Shown here one piece after another: positions 29,365 to 34,704 of a stretch of 34,704 bases of DNA. A model generated the notes under the pieces. That model made no database searches. It was not told the DNA's origin and worked only from the letters and a program-made list of their open reading frames with translations. Position 1 is the stretch's first letter; every line of letters begins with the position of its first letter. The DNA lies in IMG/VR virus record IMGVR_UViG_3300044527_000081, positions 1 through 34,704 of that record. One strand, written 5' to 3'. The stretch comes from a virus. The translations under genes and the position numbers were made by a program.

Positions 29365-29598
29365 ATGGAACATCCATTCATCAATGATCTCAGCGATAAA
29401 ACCATAGAACAGTTACAGGACACGATTTCTAGTCTACATCAGAAATTAACTTTTGCCTATCGCACGGGCAATAGCGCCTTAATACAACAACTAAACATGG
29501 CTTTAGATAGTTACAGAAAAGAATATCAAACAAAGATAGATTCTATGATCAAGAAACAAAATATCGAAGGACAAGTTAGGATCACAAAAGAGAAATAA
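29365..29598 (+). CDS. small coiled protein, conserved in marine T4-like phages, 77 aa
   Basis: A 77-residue helical protein (IEQLQDTISSLHQKLTFAYR, then LIQQLNMALDSYRKEYQTK) with heptad-like hydrophobics. It starts 3 bases after the previous stop, without a clear ribosome site, and ends one base before the next gene. I recall small proteins of this pattern in marine T4-like phages, always of unknown function. Confidence 0.6.
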   Translation: MEHPFINDLSDKTIEQLQDTISSLHQKLTFAYRTGNSALIQQLNMALDSYRKEYQTKIDSMIKKQNIEGQVRITKEK

Positions 29599-29599
29599 A

Positions 29600-30145
29600 A
29601 TGTCAAATAAAATACAGAAAGAATTTACATTCATGACTGCTGTACACTTTAATGGCAAGTATATGGTTAATCTTTACGAAATGAATGCCATAATGACTAT
29701 TGATAGTTTAGATTCAGATAATCAAAATATAGCGATAGAAAGAATCTCACATTTTATAGGTAGCACAATAGAAGATGTAATCTTTATCTGTGACAAAGAA
29801 AAAGAGGCTATCGAAAAATATAAAAATGCAGGCATGAAAGTCTGTACTATACCCGAAGAACCATATGATCAGATCATAGGATTGATTCTTATGAACAAGT
29901 GTAATGCTATTATGGAAAACAAAATAGTGATGACTGACATAGTATTCGGTAGCAAACTAAGCAATCTTATAAAATTTGAATTAGCCGCAGAAACAGCACA
30001 AGCAGAATTCAATGGTAATCACTGGTGGAATTTACCCACTCTTTGCACAGAAACTAAGAAGACCAAAAAAGACAAGATCGTTAATCTTCATGACCATAAA
30101 TCTGATGATTGGGCTGAATTAGAGTTGACTTGGAGCAAAGAATAG
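29600..30145 (+). CDS. conserved phage protein of unknown function, 181 aa
   Basis: A 181-residue soluble protein starting MSNKIQKEFTFMTAVHFNGK. The middle VCTIPEEPYDQIIGLILMNKCNAIMENKI resembles an uncharacterised family of marine T4-like phages (in order residues 91-119). It is mixed alpha/beta; its end is acidic and basic by turns. AGAG lies about 9 bases before the ATG. Its last 16 bases may overlap the next gene. No function can be given. Confidence 0.65.
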   Translation: MSNKIQKEFTFMTAVHFNGKYMVNLYEMNAIMTIDSLDSDNQNIAIERISHFIGSTIEDVIFICDKEKEAIEKYKNAGMKVCTIPEEPYDQIIGLILMNKCNAIMENKIVMTDIVFGSKLSNLIKFELAAETAQAEFNGNHWWNLPTLCTETKKTKKDKIVNLHDHKSDDWAELELTWSKE

Positions 30146-30666
30146 TATATCATTACAACATGCGTAATGATGTATATGGTCAAATTATATTCACTGAGAA
30201 TGATCTCTGCGACCTGTACCTGAAAGATCCCGAAAAAACTTTTAATAGATTTTTGTCTGAAGAACAGATACAGTTTACAGACAATTTAAATTTGTCTACT
30301 GTACCAGATATTACATTATATACTGATCCTAAAGTTTCGGTCGCAGAGTTCGATATCAAAAATCAAAACAATTGGCATATGCCACAACAATACAAAGACA
30401 TGGACATAGCCCAGTTTGTATTAGAACAATGCCAAGACGATAGTGAATTGCAACGCGCAGGTATGGAACTATTATTGTTCCAAGAGCGTGATATGTTCGA
30501 TCTATTGAAATATCTAAAGTATCTTGTAGATACCATGCGCGAAAACAACATAATCTGGGGCGTAGGTCGCGGTAGTAGCGTTAGTAGTTTTGTTTTGTAT
30601 CTTATAGGGATACATAAAATAAATAGTCTTTATTACGATCTTAGCATCGAAGAATTCTTAAAGTGA
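30130..30666 (+). CDS. DNA polymerase III alpha-like fragment (GRGSS motif), 168-178 aa
   Basis: The C-terminal 40 residues, IIWGVGRGSSVSSFVLYLIG then IHKINSLYYDLSIEEFLK, match the C-family polymerase segment PGRGSAAGSLVAYLLGI...L.Y.L.FERFLNP of bacterial DnaE/PolC. In those enzymes the GRGS motif contacts the incoming nucleotide. The protein stops exactly where the polymerase would continue with NPER and then the catalytic aspartates, so it cannot be a polymerase. The upstream part (QYKDMDIAQFVLEQC, LLLFQERDMFDLLKYLKYLV) resembles the helical lead to that motif. Similar stand-alone proteins exist, as I recall, in marine T4-like phages. The start is uncertain: TTG at 30130 overlapping the previous gene, or ATG at 30160, neither with a good ribosome site. 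Confidence 0.65.
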   Translation: MEQRIVYHYNMRNDVYGQIIFTENDLCDLYLKDPEKTFNRFLSEEQIQFTDNLNLSTVPDITLYTDPKVSVAEFDIKNQNNWHMPQQYKDMDIAQFVLEQCQDDSELQRAGMELLLFQERDMFDLLKYLKYLVDTMRENNIIWGVGRGSSVSSFVLYLIGIHKINSLYYDLSIEEFLK

Positions 30667-30675
30667 GGAATTAAT

Positions 30676-31014
30676 ATGAAACAATATAGAAGTGCGCAGG
30701 GAAAGATGGTTGACATCACATCTTTAGCCGCTAAAAATGAGCGTGTACGTGCAGTGGGTAACATGAAAGTTAATGCCCGCGGTGACACTATAGATTCTAC
30801 AGGAAAGATCATAGTTCCTGCTACACAAAAAGTGGGCGAACGATATCAGAAAACAGTAGGAAACAAATCAGCACAACCTGTGAAAAAGCAACAGGCTCCG
30901 ATACAACAAGTTCGACCAAAACCAGAACTTACTAAAGATGAACTAGATTTGGAATCGTCATTTAATGACGATCTAGAAGTAGAACAGATCAAAGCAAAAG
31001 AAGGCAAAAATTAA
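30676..31014 (+). CDS. small basic disordered protein, conserved in marine T4-like phages, 112 aa
   Basis: Begins MKQYRSAQGKMVDITSLAAK, then NERVRAVGNMKVNARGDTID. The N-terminal 60 residues look conserved with small unassigned proteins of marine T4-like phages; the rest is rich in Q, K, P and E and likely disordered. GAGGAA precedes the ATG. It lies 9 bases after the polymerase-like fragment and 3 bases before the GroES-like gene. A virion or regulatory role cannot be told apart. Confidence 0.6.
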   Translation: MKQYRSAQGKMVDITSLAAKNERVRAVGNMKVNARGDTIDSTGKIIVPATQKVGERYQKTVGNKSAQPVKKQQAPIQQVRPKPELTKDELDLESSFNDDLEVEQIKAKEGKN

Positions 31015-31017
31015 TTT

Positions 31018-31374
31018 ATGGCTAACATCAACCCGTACAAAGTAAACAAACTAGTACCATTGAATGACACTATCATCGTGAGCGAGATGCATTTCGGCGA
31101 ACGTATCACTGCCGGCGGCATCCTGTTGCGTAATGATGACACTAAGAGCGTAGGCATCAGACCTCGTTGGGGCAAGGTCTATGCAGTAGGCCCTGAACAG
31201 AAAGATGTGCAAGTAGGTCAATATATCATGATAACGCATGGACGATGGACTCGTGGTATCAAGATAGAAGATGAAAATGGTGAACAAATCATACGTAAAG
31301 TGGATCCCAATGACATCTTATTAGTCAGCGATGAACCGGTCGCAGATTATACAATGAGTGATAAAGAATATTAA
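31018..31374 (+). CDS. GroES-like co-chaperonin (gp31-type)
   Basis: A 118-residue beta-rich protein. LVPLNDTIIV (12-21) is the GroES first strand. ERITAGGILL (28-37) is at the mobile loop, and its I35-L36-L37 matches the hydrophobic tripeptide that GroES and T4 gp31 dock into GroEL. RWGKVYAVGP (50-59) and VGQYIMI (66-72), then DILLVSDE (99-106), complete the GroES barrel. T4 gp31 replaces GroES so that GroEL can fold the large major capsid protein gp23; the same job is likely here. It has a weak ribosome site. Its TAA overlaps the AGGAG of the BI-1/YccA-like gene, so the two are translated together. Confidence 0.78.
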   Translation: MANINPYKVNKLVPLNDTIIVSEMHFGERITAGGILLRNDDTKSVGIRPRWGKVYAVGPEQKDVQVGQYIMITHGRWTRGIKIEDENGEQIIRKVDPNDILLVSDEPVADYTMSDKEY

Positions 31375-31384
31375 GGAGAAAAAA

Positions 31385-32068
31385 ATGTATACAGTATCAC
31401 ACCCATACAAATCAGCAAGCGAGATCAATCTTGCTATGGCAAAGGTTTATCAGCACATGGGCCTTGCCGTACTGACATCAATGATCGTCAGTTATCTTGT
31501 GGGAACAAGTCCCGAACTACTGCAATTCTTTTTTACAGGATTTACTAAGTGGGTTGTGATTTTCGCACCATTAGTAGCAATTTTTGGTGTCACAATCGCA
31601 TTGAACGCTAGACCTAGCGCAGGAATGGCTCAATTATTGTTGCATGGTTTCGCGGCATTGATGGGCTTGAGTTTCGCTACTATCTTTGCAGTATTTCAGA
31701 TGGGTAGCATCGTGAGCGCATTCATGGGGGCGGCTGTGCTTTTCGGCACTATGAGTTTCTATGGTTACTTCACTAAGAAAGACTTGACGAGCATTGGGCA
31801 ATTCATGTTCGTGGGACTGATCGCTATCATCATTGCCAGCATAATCAACATCTTTGTGGGTAGCACAGTGTTTCAGATGGTTATCAGTGCTTTGGCTATT
31901 GTTATTTTCTTGGGCTTGACCGCATATGATACACAGCGTATCAGAGAGATTGTTACCACTTCTAGCAGTGATCATGTCGAGGAAGTCCAGGGAGCATTGA
32001 CATTGTACTTGAATTTCATTAATATATTCTTATCGTTACTACAACTTTTTGGTGATAGGAAAGAATGA
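31385..32068 (+). CDS. Bax inhibitor-1 / YccA family membrane protein
   Basis: The start is the ATG at 31385, with AGGAG 6 bases upstream (the frame is open 27 bases further). The 227 residues hold about seven hydrophobic helices. Family signatures are FFFTGFTKWVVIFAPL (47-62), FYGYFTKKDLTSIGQF (125-140), FLGLTAYDTQRIREI (175-189) and the C-terminal GALTLYLNFINIFLSLLQLFG (203-223, listed here as two parts: GALTLYLN and FINIFLSLLQLFG). Bacterial relatives include E. coli YccA, a modulator of the FtsH membrane protease, and B. subtilis YetJ, a pH-gated calcium leak channel. D182 matches one Asp of the YetJ pair; the other is N210. It lies between the GroES-like gene and gp44, overlapping the latter by ATGA. 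Control of FtsH or of membrane ion flow is inferred. Confidence 0.85.
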   Translation: MYTVSHPYKSASEINLAMAKVYQHMGLAVLTSMIVSYLVGTSPELLQFFFTGFTKWVVIFAPLVAIFGVTIALNARPSAGMAQLLLHGFAALMGLSFATIFAVFQMGSIVSAFMGAAVLFGTMSFYGYFTKKDLTSIGQFMFVGLIAIIIASIINIFVGSTVFQMVISALAIVIFLGLTAYDTQRIREIVTTSSSDHVEEVQGALTLYLNFINIFLSLLQLFGDRKE

Positions 32069-32988
32069 AAAATAATCTTTGGGTAGAAAAATATCGTCCT
32101 AACAAGGTCGAAGAATATGTTTTTGTTGACAGCCAGCAAAAGCAAACAGTAGAACATTGGATCAAAGAAGAGAGCATACCGCATCTACTATTAAGTGGTG
32201 AGCCCGGTACTGGTAAAACTACTCTCGCTAAGGTCTTGATCAAGGAACTAGGTGTCGAAGATTTCGATGTGCTTGAGATCAATGCAAGCCGCGAGAATGG
32301 TATCGACATGCTACGTGAAAAGATCAATAGTTTTGTGCAGACTATGCCTTTTGGCAAGTTCAAGGTAGTGCTGTTAGACGAAGCGGACTACTTAACACCC
32401 CCGGCGCAAGCCGCCTTGAGAAATGATATGGAAGCGTATCACATGACTGTGCGCTATATCCTAACTTGTAACTATCGTCACAAGATCATTCCTGCACTAA
32501 AGAGTCGTTGCCACGAGTTTCATATCAGCAAGACTGATATGACTGAATTCACAGCAAGAGCCGCTACAGTATTAGTTACTGAGAACGTAGAATTTGATTT
32601 AGATATCTTGGATCTATATGTTCGTGCTACATATCCGGACTTACGTAAATGTTTGAATCAGTTACAGTCTAATAGCATTACTGGAAAGTTGACTAAGCCC
32701 AACAATGAAGCAAGCAATGAAGATGAGTTGTTGTTGAAGGCTGTGGGATATTTCAAAGATGGTAAGGTCATAGAAGGTCGCCAAACATTGATGGAGTATG
32801 TGGCGATCTATCCTACACGAATCGAAGATGTCTATAAGTGGATGTATGATAATATTGACTTGTGGGGTAACACGAATCAAGCGAAAGATACAGCGATCAT
32901 TCATATCCGTAATGGTCTAGCGAATCTTCCTCTTGTTGGTATTCCTGAGATTAGTTTGGCAGCGACATTAATTGAAATAACTTCTTAA
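32065..32988 (+). CDS. 44: sliding clamp loader large subunit gp44
   Basis: A 307-residue AAA+ ATPase (T4 gp44 has 319). LWVEKYRP at the N-terminus is the clamp-loader hallmark; GEPGTGKTT (45-53) is Walker A; VVLLDEAD (101-108) is Walker B; ILTCN (132-136) sensor 1; KSRCHEF (146-152) the SRC arginine-finger motif. With gp62 it loads the gp45 clamp onto DNA for the polymerase and, in T4, for late transcription. Genes 45 and 62 are not in the window. The ATG overlaps the stop of the BI-1-like gene (ATGA) with AGGAAAG upstream. Confidence 0.95.
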   Translation: MKNNLWVEKYRPNKVEEYVFVDSQQKQTVEHWIKEESIPHLLLSGEPGTGKTTLAKVLIKELGVEDFDVLEINASRENGIDMLREKINSFVQTMPFGKFKVVLLDEADYLTPPAQAALRNDMEAYHMTVRYILTCNYRHKIIPALKSRCHEFHISKTDMTEFTARAATVLVTENVEFDLDILDLYVRATYPDLRKCLNQLQSNSITGKLTKPNNEASNEDELLLKAVGYFKDGKVIEGRQTLMEYVAIYPTRIEDVYKWMYDNIDLWGNTNQAKDTAIIHIRNGLANLPLVGIPEISLAATLIEITS

Positions 32989-32991
32989 TCT

Positions 32992-33000
32992 AGTAAATAG
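32992..33000 (+). promoter_or_regulatory. weak late promoter-like motif (AGTAAATAG)
   Basis: AGTAAATAG lies 17 bases before the ATG at 33018, after the gp44 stop. It is the poorest match among the late motifs listed. Confidence 0.3.
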
Positions 33001-33017
33001 AACATAGGAGAAACACA

Positions 33018-33398
33018 ATGACTTGGCAAGCAACATTAACTATTCACAATAATACAGACTACAATATTACGGTCACACATAATACTACCGGAGACCTCAC
33101 TACTATCAATCCCGGTCAAAGTTGGTCAAACACTACTAGTGATCCAAATAACACTAATGCATTGAAGTTCTGGCAGCAGCCAAACGTTTGGTTCATGCAG
33201 GGTAGTGCAAGTTTTGGACCAACAGCAGGTGTATGGGTAGATCGTGGTTGGATGGATCCAAATGCGCAAACTATTAAGATGACCGCGAACGCCAATTATA
33301 ATATATTTGTGCAAACTACTAATGGTGGCAAAGAATTACTTGCTTGGAATCAATTTGAGCAAGGTGGCACAATCGATCTGACATTTGACAAGCAGTAA
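33018..33398 (+). CDS. orphan beta-rich protein, 126 aa
   Basis: Has a good AGGAG site (33006-33010). The 126 residues are rich in T, N, W and Q with alternating hydrophobics (ATLTIHNNTDYNITVTHN, INPGQSWS, KFWQQPNVWFMQGSASF), suggesting a single beta-sandwich; no signal peptide, cysteine or enzyme motif. The strand-turn-strand beginning with IHNNT...I.PGQSW recalls small lectin-like or aegerolysin-like folds, but only vaguely. It stands between replication gene 44 and a conserved small gene, so it may be a virion decoration or host-directed effector. Function unknown. Confidence 0.65.
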   Translation: MTWQATLTIHNNTDYNITVTHNTTGDLTTINPGQSWSNTTSDPNNTNALKFWQQPNVWFMQGSASFGPTAGVWVDRGWMDPNAQTIKMTANANYNIFVQTTNGGKELLAWNQFEQGGTIDLTFDKQ

Positions 33399-33399
33399 C

Positions 33400-33678
33400 A
33401 TGCGCTATCTTTTAATATCATTCTTACGTAAGCCCGGCGGGCAGATTGATGAGCAGGCAAGATTCGTCAAGCGTGTGCGCACTAGCGACTTGACTCAGAG
33501 TAACATCATACTTGATTATGGTTTGCGTAAAATAGAAAAATGTGTGGTAGAAGGAAATAGATTAGATAGGTCTTTTGATCAATTGCATGAATACTACAAA
33601 AAGGTATATCCACAGATCATAGCCCAACTTGAGAAAGAAGGGCCTGAAATGGCTAAACGAAGAGAAACGGGGAAATAA
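33400..33678 (+). CDS. conserved small phage protein, 92 aa
   Basis: Starts at the ATG at 33400 (MRYLLISFLRKPGGQIDEQA), one base after the preceding stop; the TTG further upstream in frame is not needed. RKPGGQIDEQ and NIILDYGLRKIEKCVVEG are typical of an uncharacterised protein I recall beside replication genes in marine T4-like phages. It is helical after residue 50 with a basic end. Its stop codon lies in the loop of the terminator shared with phoH. Confidence 0.65.
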   Translation: MRYLLISFLRKPGGQIDEQARFVKRVRTSDLTQSNIILDYGLRKIEKCVVEGNRLDRSFDQLHEYYKKVYPQIIAQLEKEGPEMAKRRETGK

Positions 33679-33693
33679 CTTCCCCGTTTTTTT
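33665..33693. terminator. terminator between convergent genes
   Basis: AAACGGGGAA (33665-33674) and TTCCCCGTTT (33680-33689) form 10 pairs around ATAAC, followed by T to 33693. The rightward gene's stop lies in the loop and the phoH stop at 33692 is in the T run. The run of A before the stem gives a short T tail on the minus strand, so it may work in both directions. Confidence 0.88.
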
Positions 33694-34450
33694 AATTATA
33701 AAGTCTTAGGATATGTTCTATGATTTTGTGTCTTCTTATATCTTTCTTCTCAAACTCACATACACCGATACCAGGTACAGGTTTCTGTTGAAGTTTGCTT
33801 GTTAAGTCAAGCAAACCATTGTCAGCGGTTCGTCTGTCAGTCTGTTCGATGTCACCCGTGATAACAATCTTGCTTCCGTCACATATGCGTGTCATCAGCA
33901 TTTTCATTTGGCTCGGGGTAGCATTCTGTGCCTCATCCAATATAACCCATGCTTTCTTAAAGTTTCGACCACGGCAGAATGCCAATGGAGTGATTTCAAT
34001 GATTTGCTCATTTAGCATGTGTTCCAATTCTTTAGTGCTATAGTATTCTCTAAGCACATCAAGTAATGGACGAACCCAAGGTTCCATCTTGCTGTTAAGA
34101 TCACCAGGTAGAAACCCGTGCTTTTCGTCATCGACCGCTACCGCAGGTCTAGTCAATATGATCTTATCGCAGTCTCCGTTTCTGAGGGACTTGATCGCGG
34201 CTAGCATCGCCAAGTATGTTTTTCCAGTGCCAGCCGGACCGGATACAACTACGATGTCTAAGTCTCTGTCGATTAGTGATAGGATATATTTTTCTTGATT
34301 GACTGACTGCGGTAGCAGTTCGATCTGTTTTCGCTGTCGCTTATACTCCTCTTTGAAATCTATAGTTTCTGCGACATGGAAGTTTTTTTGATAATTTCTC
34401 ATATGCTGGTTTTGTTCTTTTCTTAAAGCGCCGGTTTTTCTCTTGCTCAA
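33692..34450 (-). CDS. phoH: PhoH-like ATPase
   Basis: 252 residues, minus strand. The start is TTG at 34450, with AGGAG (34463-34459) 8 bases upstream; the first in-frame ATG would remove 16 residues. GPAGTGKTYLA (71-81) is Walker A; VILDEAQN (169-176) Walker B; LTRPAV (99-104), GFLPGD (112-117), RGRNF (160-164) and ITGDIEQTDRR (197-207) are PhoH-family motifs. PhoH proteins are predicted RNA-linked ATPases or helicases; the gene is a common marker of marine phages and its role in infection is unsettled. An extended -10 promoter and a leader hairpin lie upstream. It is divergent from the partial gene at the right edge. Confidence 0.92.
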   Translation of the reverse strand: MSKRKTGALRKEQNQHMRNYQKNFHVAETIDFKEEYKRQRKQIELLPQSVNQEKYILSLIDRDLDIVVVSGPAGTGKTYLAMLAAIKSLRNGDCDKIILTRPAVAVDDEKHGFLPGDLNSKMEPWVRPLLDVLREYYSTKELEHMLNEQIIEITPLAFCRGRNFKKAWVILDEAQNATPSQMKMLMTRICDGSKIVITGDIEQTDRRTADNGLLDLTSKLQQKPVPGIGVCEFEKKDIRRHKIIEHILRLYN

Positions 34451-34476
34451 GCGTAAATCTCCTGTATGTTGATTGT

Positions 34477-34507
34477 AGAGATAGAGATAACTTGTATCGC
34501 TATCTCT
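34477..34507 (-). promoter_or_regulatory. leader hairpin of phoH
   Basis: The arms 34477-34489 and 34495-34507 pair at 12 of 13 positions around a 5-base loop, about 14 bases before the ribosome site. It has no T run, so it is more likely an mRNA-stability or translation element than a terminator. Confidence 0.5.
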
Positions 34508-34510
34508 GAA

Positions 34511-34519
34511 GTATTTAAG
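34511..34519 (-). promoter_or_regulatory. late-like motif before phoH (CTTAAATAC)
   Basis: On the minus strand CTTAAATAC would place the start point at about 34506, so the transcript would begin with the leader hairpin. Confidence 0.35.
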
Positions 34520-34565
34520 GATCTATTTCGTGTATTAATTGCTATCTGTTTGACTATGATTTTAT

Positions 34566-34574
34566 GATAAATAT
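34566..34574 (+). promoter_or_regulatory. late promoter motif in the phoH / right-edge gap (GATAAATAT)
   Basis: GATAAATAT on the plus strand, 60 bases before the start of the partial gene. The same bases overlap the -10 of the proposed phoH promoter on the other strand. Confidence 0.45.
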
Positions 34575-34597
34575 ATCACTGTACCCTGAACGTTCAA
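34570..34597 (-). promoter_or_regulatory. possible sigma70-type promoter for phoH
   Basis: On the minus strand TTGAAC (34597-34592), 16 bases, then TGATATATT (extended -10, TATATT at 34575-34570). Predicted leader of about 110 bases. The -35 matches 4 of 6. The 10-base palindrome TGAACGTTCA (34587-34596) overlaps the -35. Confidence 0.4.
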
Positions 34598-34621
34598 ATA
34601 CTCAGGTATATCCTTTCTAGT

Positions 34622-34630
34622 GATAAATAC
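34622..34630 (+). promoter_or_regulatory. late promoter motif abutting the right-edge gene (GATAAATAC)
   Basis: GATAAATAC followed by AAT and ATG. The composite GATAAATACAATATG is almost the same as GATAAATATCAATATG at the HNH-like gene on the other strand. Confidence 0.55.
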
Positions 34631-34633
34631 AAT

Positions 34634-34704
34634 ATGACCCATAAAGTTGCAGATAATTGGTTTAATGACGTAGATTTCGTCAGCATAGTTAGTACCGTAA
34701 AGGG
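34634..34704 (+). CDS. partial gene at right edge, 23 codons visible
   Basis: ATG at 34634 opens MTHKVADNWFNDVDFVSIV and runs off the window. There is no ribosome site upstream, and a late motif ends 3 bases before the ATG. Too short to name a family. Confidence 0.5.
   Translation, partial: MTHKVADNWFNDVDFVSIVSTVK

Noticed and set aside
29365-31014. A defence or anti-defence island of small unknown genes
   Set aside because: The genes resemble small proteins known to recur in marine T4-like phages, and no nuclease, toxin or restriction motif is visible.
31358-31384. Longer start for the BI-1-like gene
   Set aside because: It would begin inside the GroES-like gene with no ribosome site; AGGAG is correctly spaced for the ATG at 31385.
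33018-33398. Naming the orphan an aegerolysin or lectin
   Set aside because: Only strand pattern and a PGQSW turn agree; no diagnostic residues are seen.

Overview
This window is part of the genome of a large T4-like (Straboviridae/Kyanoviridae-type) tailed phage, most probably from a marine or other aquatic bacterium. The call rests on a set of recognisable T4 core genes: neck proteins gp13 and gp14, tail-sheath stabiliser gp15, sheath gp18, tube gp19, head-completion gp4, small terminase gp16, dNMP kinase gp1, clamp loader gp44. It also rests on auxiliary genes typical of marine T4-like phages (MazG-like pyrophosphohydrolase, PhoH, a GroES-like co-chaperonin) and on a T4-type late promoter motif, (G/A)ATAAATAC, in front of most structural genes. 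The sequence is AT-rich, all genes are tightly packed, and no tRNA, CRISPR array, insertion sequence or gene-free stretch over 300 bases was seen. The host cannot be named from this sequence.

Layout. 1-2746 (minus): gp15 (cut by the left edge) and gp14. 2787-7622: an early-type block on plus, starting from a sigma70-like promoter, with an unknown 377-aa protein, a small protein, MazG, then gp13 (own late promoter), a glycosyltransferase-like protein and gp1 (own sigma70-like promoter); a minus-strand HNH/zinc-ribbon gene overlaps the end of gp1. 7681-14551: tail and head morphogenesis block with a very large gp18, gp19, a second tube-type protein, an unknown virion protein, gp4 and gp16. 14580-17699: a protein with a capsid-targeting-like N-terminus and an 831-aa charged mosaic protein, closed by a strong terminator. 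17811-29361: fibre/adhesin block of about 11.5 kb with three collagen-like fibre genes sharing modules, a small structural protein, an Ig-repeat protein and a baseplate/fibre-type protein. 29365-33678: small conserved phage proteins, a DNA polymerase III alpha-like fragment, GroES-like co-chaperonin, a Bax-inhibitor-1/YccA family membrane protein, gp44 and two small unknowns. 33692-34450 (minus): PhoH. 34634-end: start of a new plus-strand gene.

How it works together. gp13/14/15/18/19/4/16 build the neck, contractile tail and packaging apparatus; the fibre block supplies host recognition and looks like a recombination playground. gp1, MazG, gp44 and PhoH support nucleotide metabolism and replication, while the GroES-like and BI-1/YccA-like genes may steer host protein folding and membrane proteolysis. 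Two promoter classes are visible: host-like -35/-10 promoters before metabolic genes, and late motifs before virion genes. A notable subset of late motifs lies only 3-4 bases from a start codon that has no ribosome binding site, which predicts leaderless late mRNAs.
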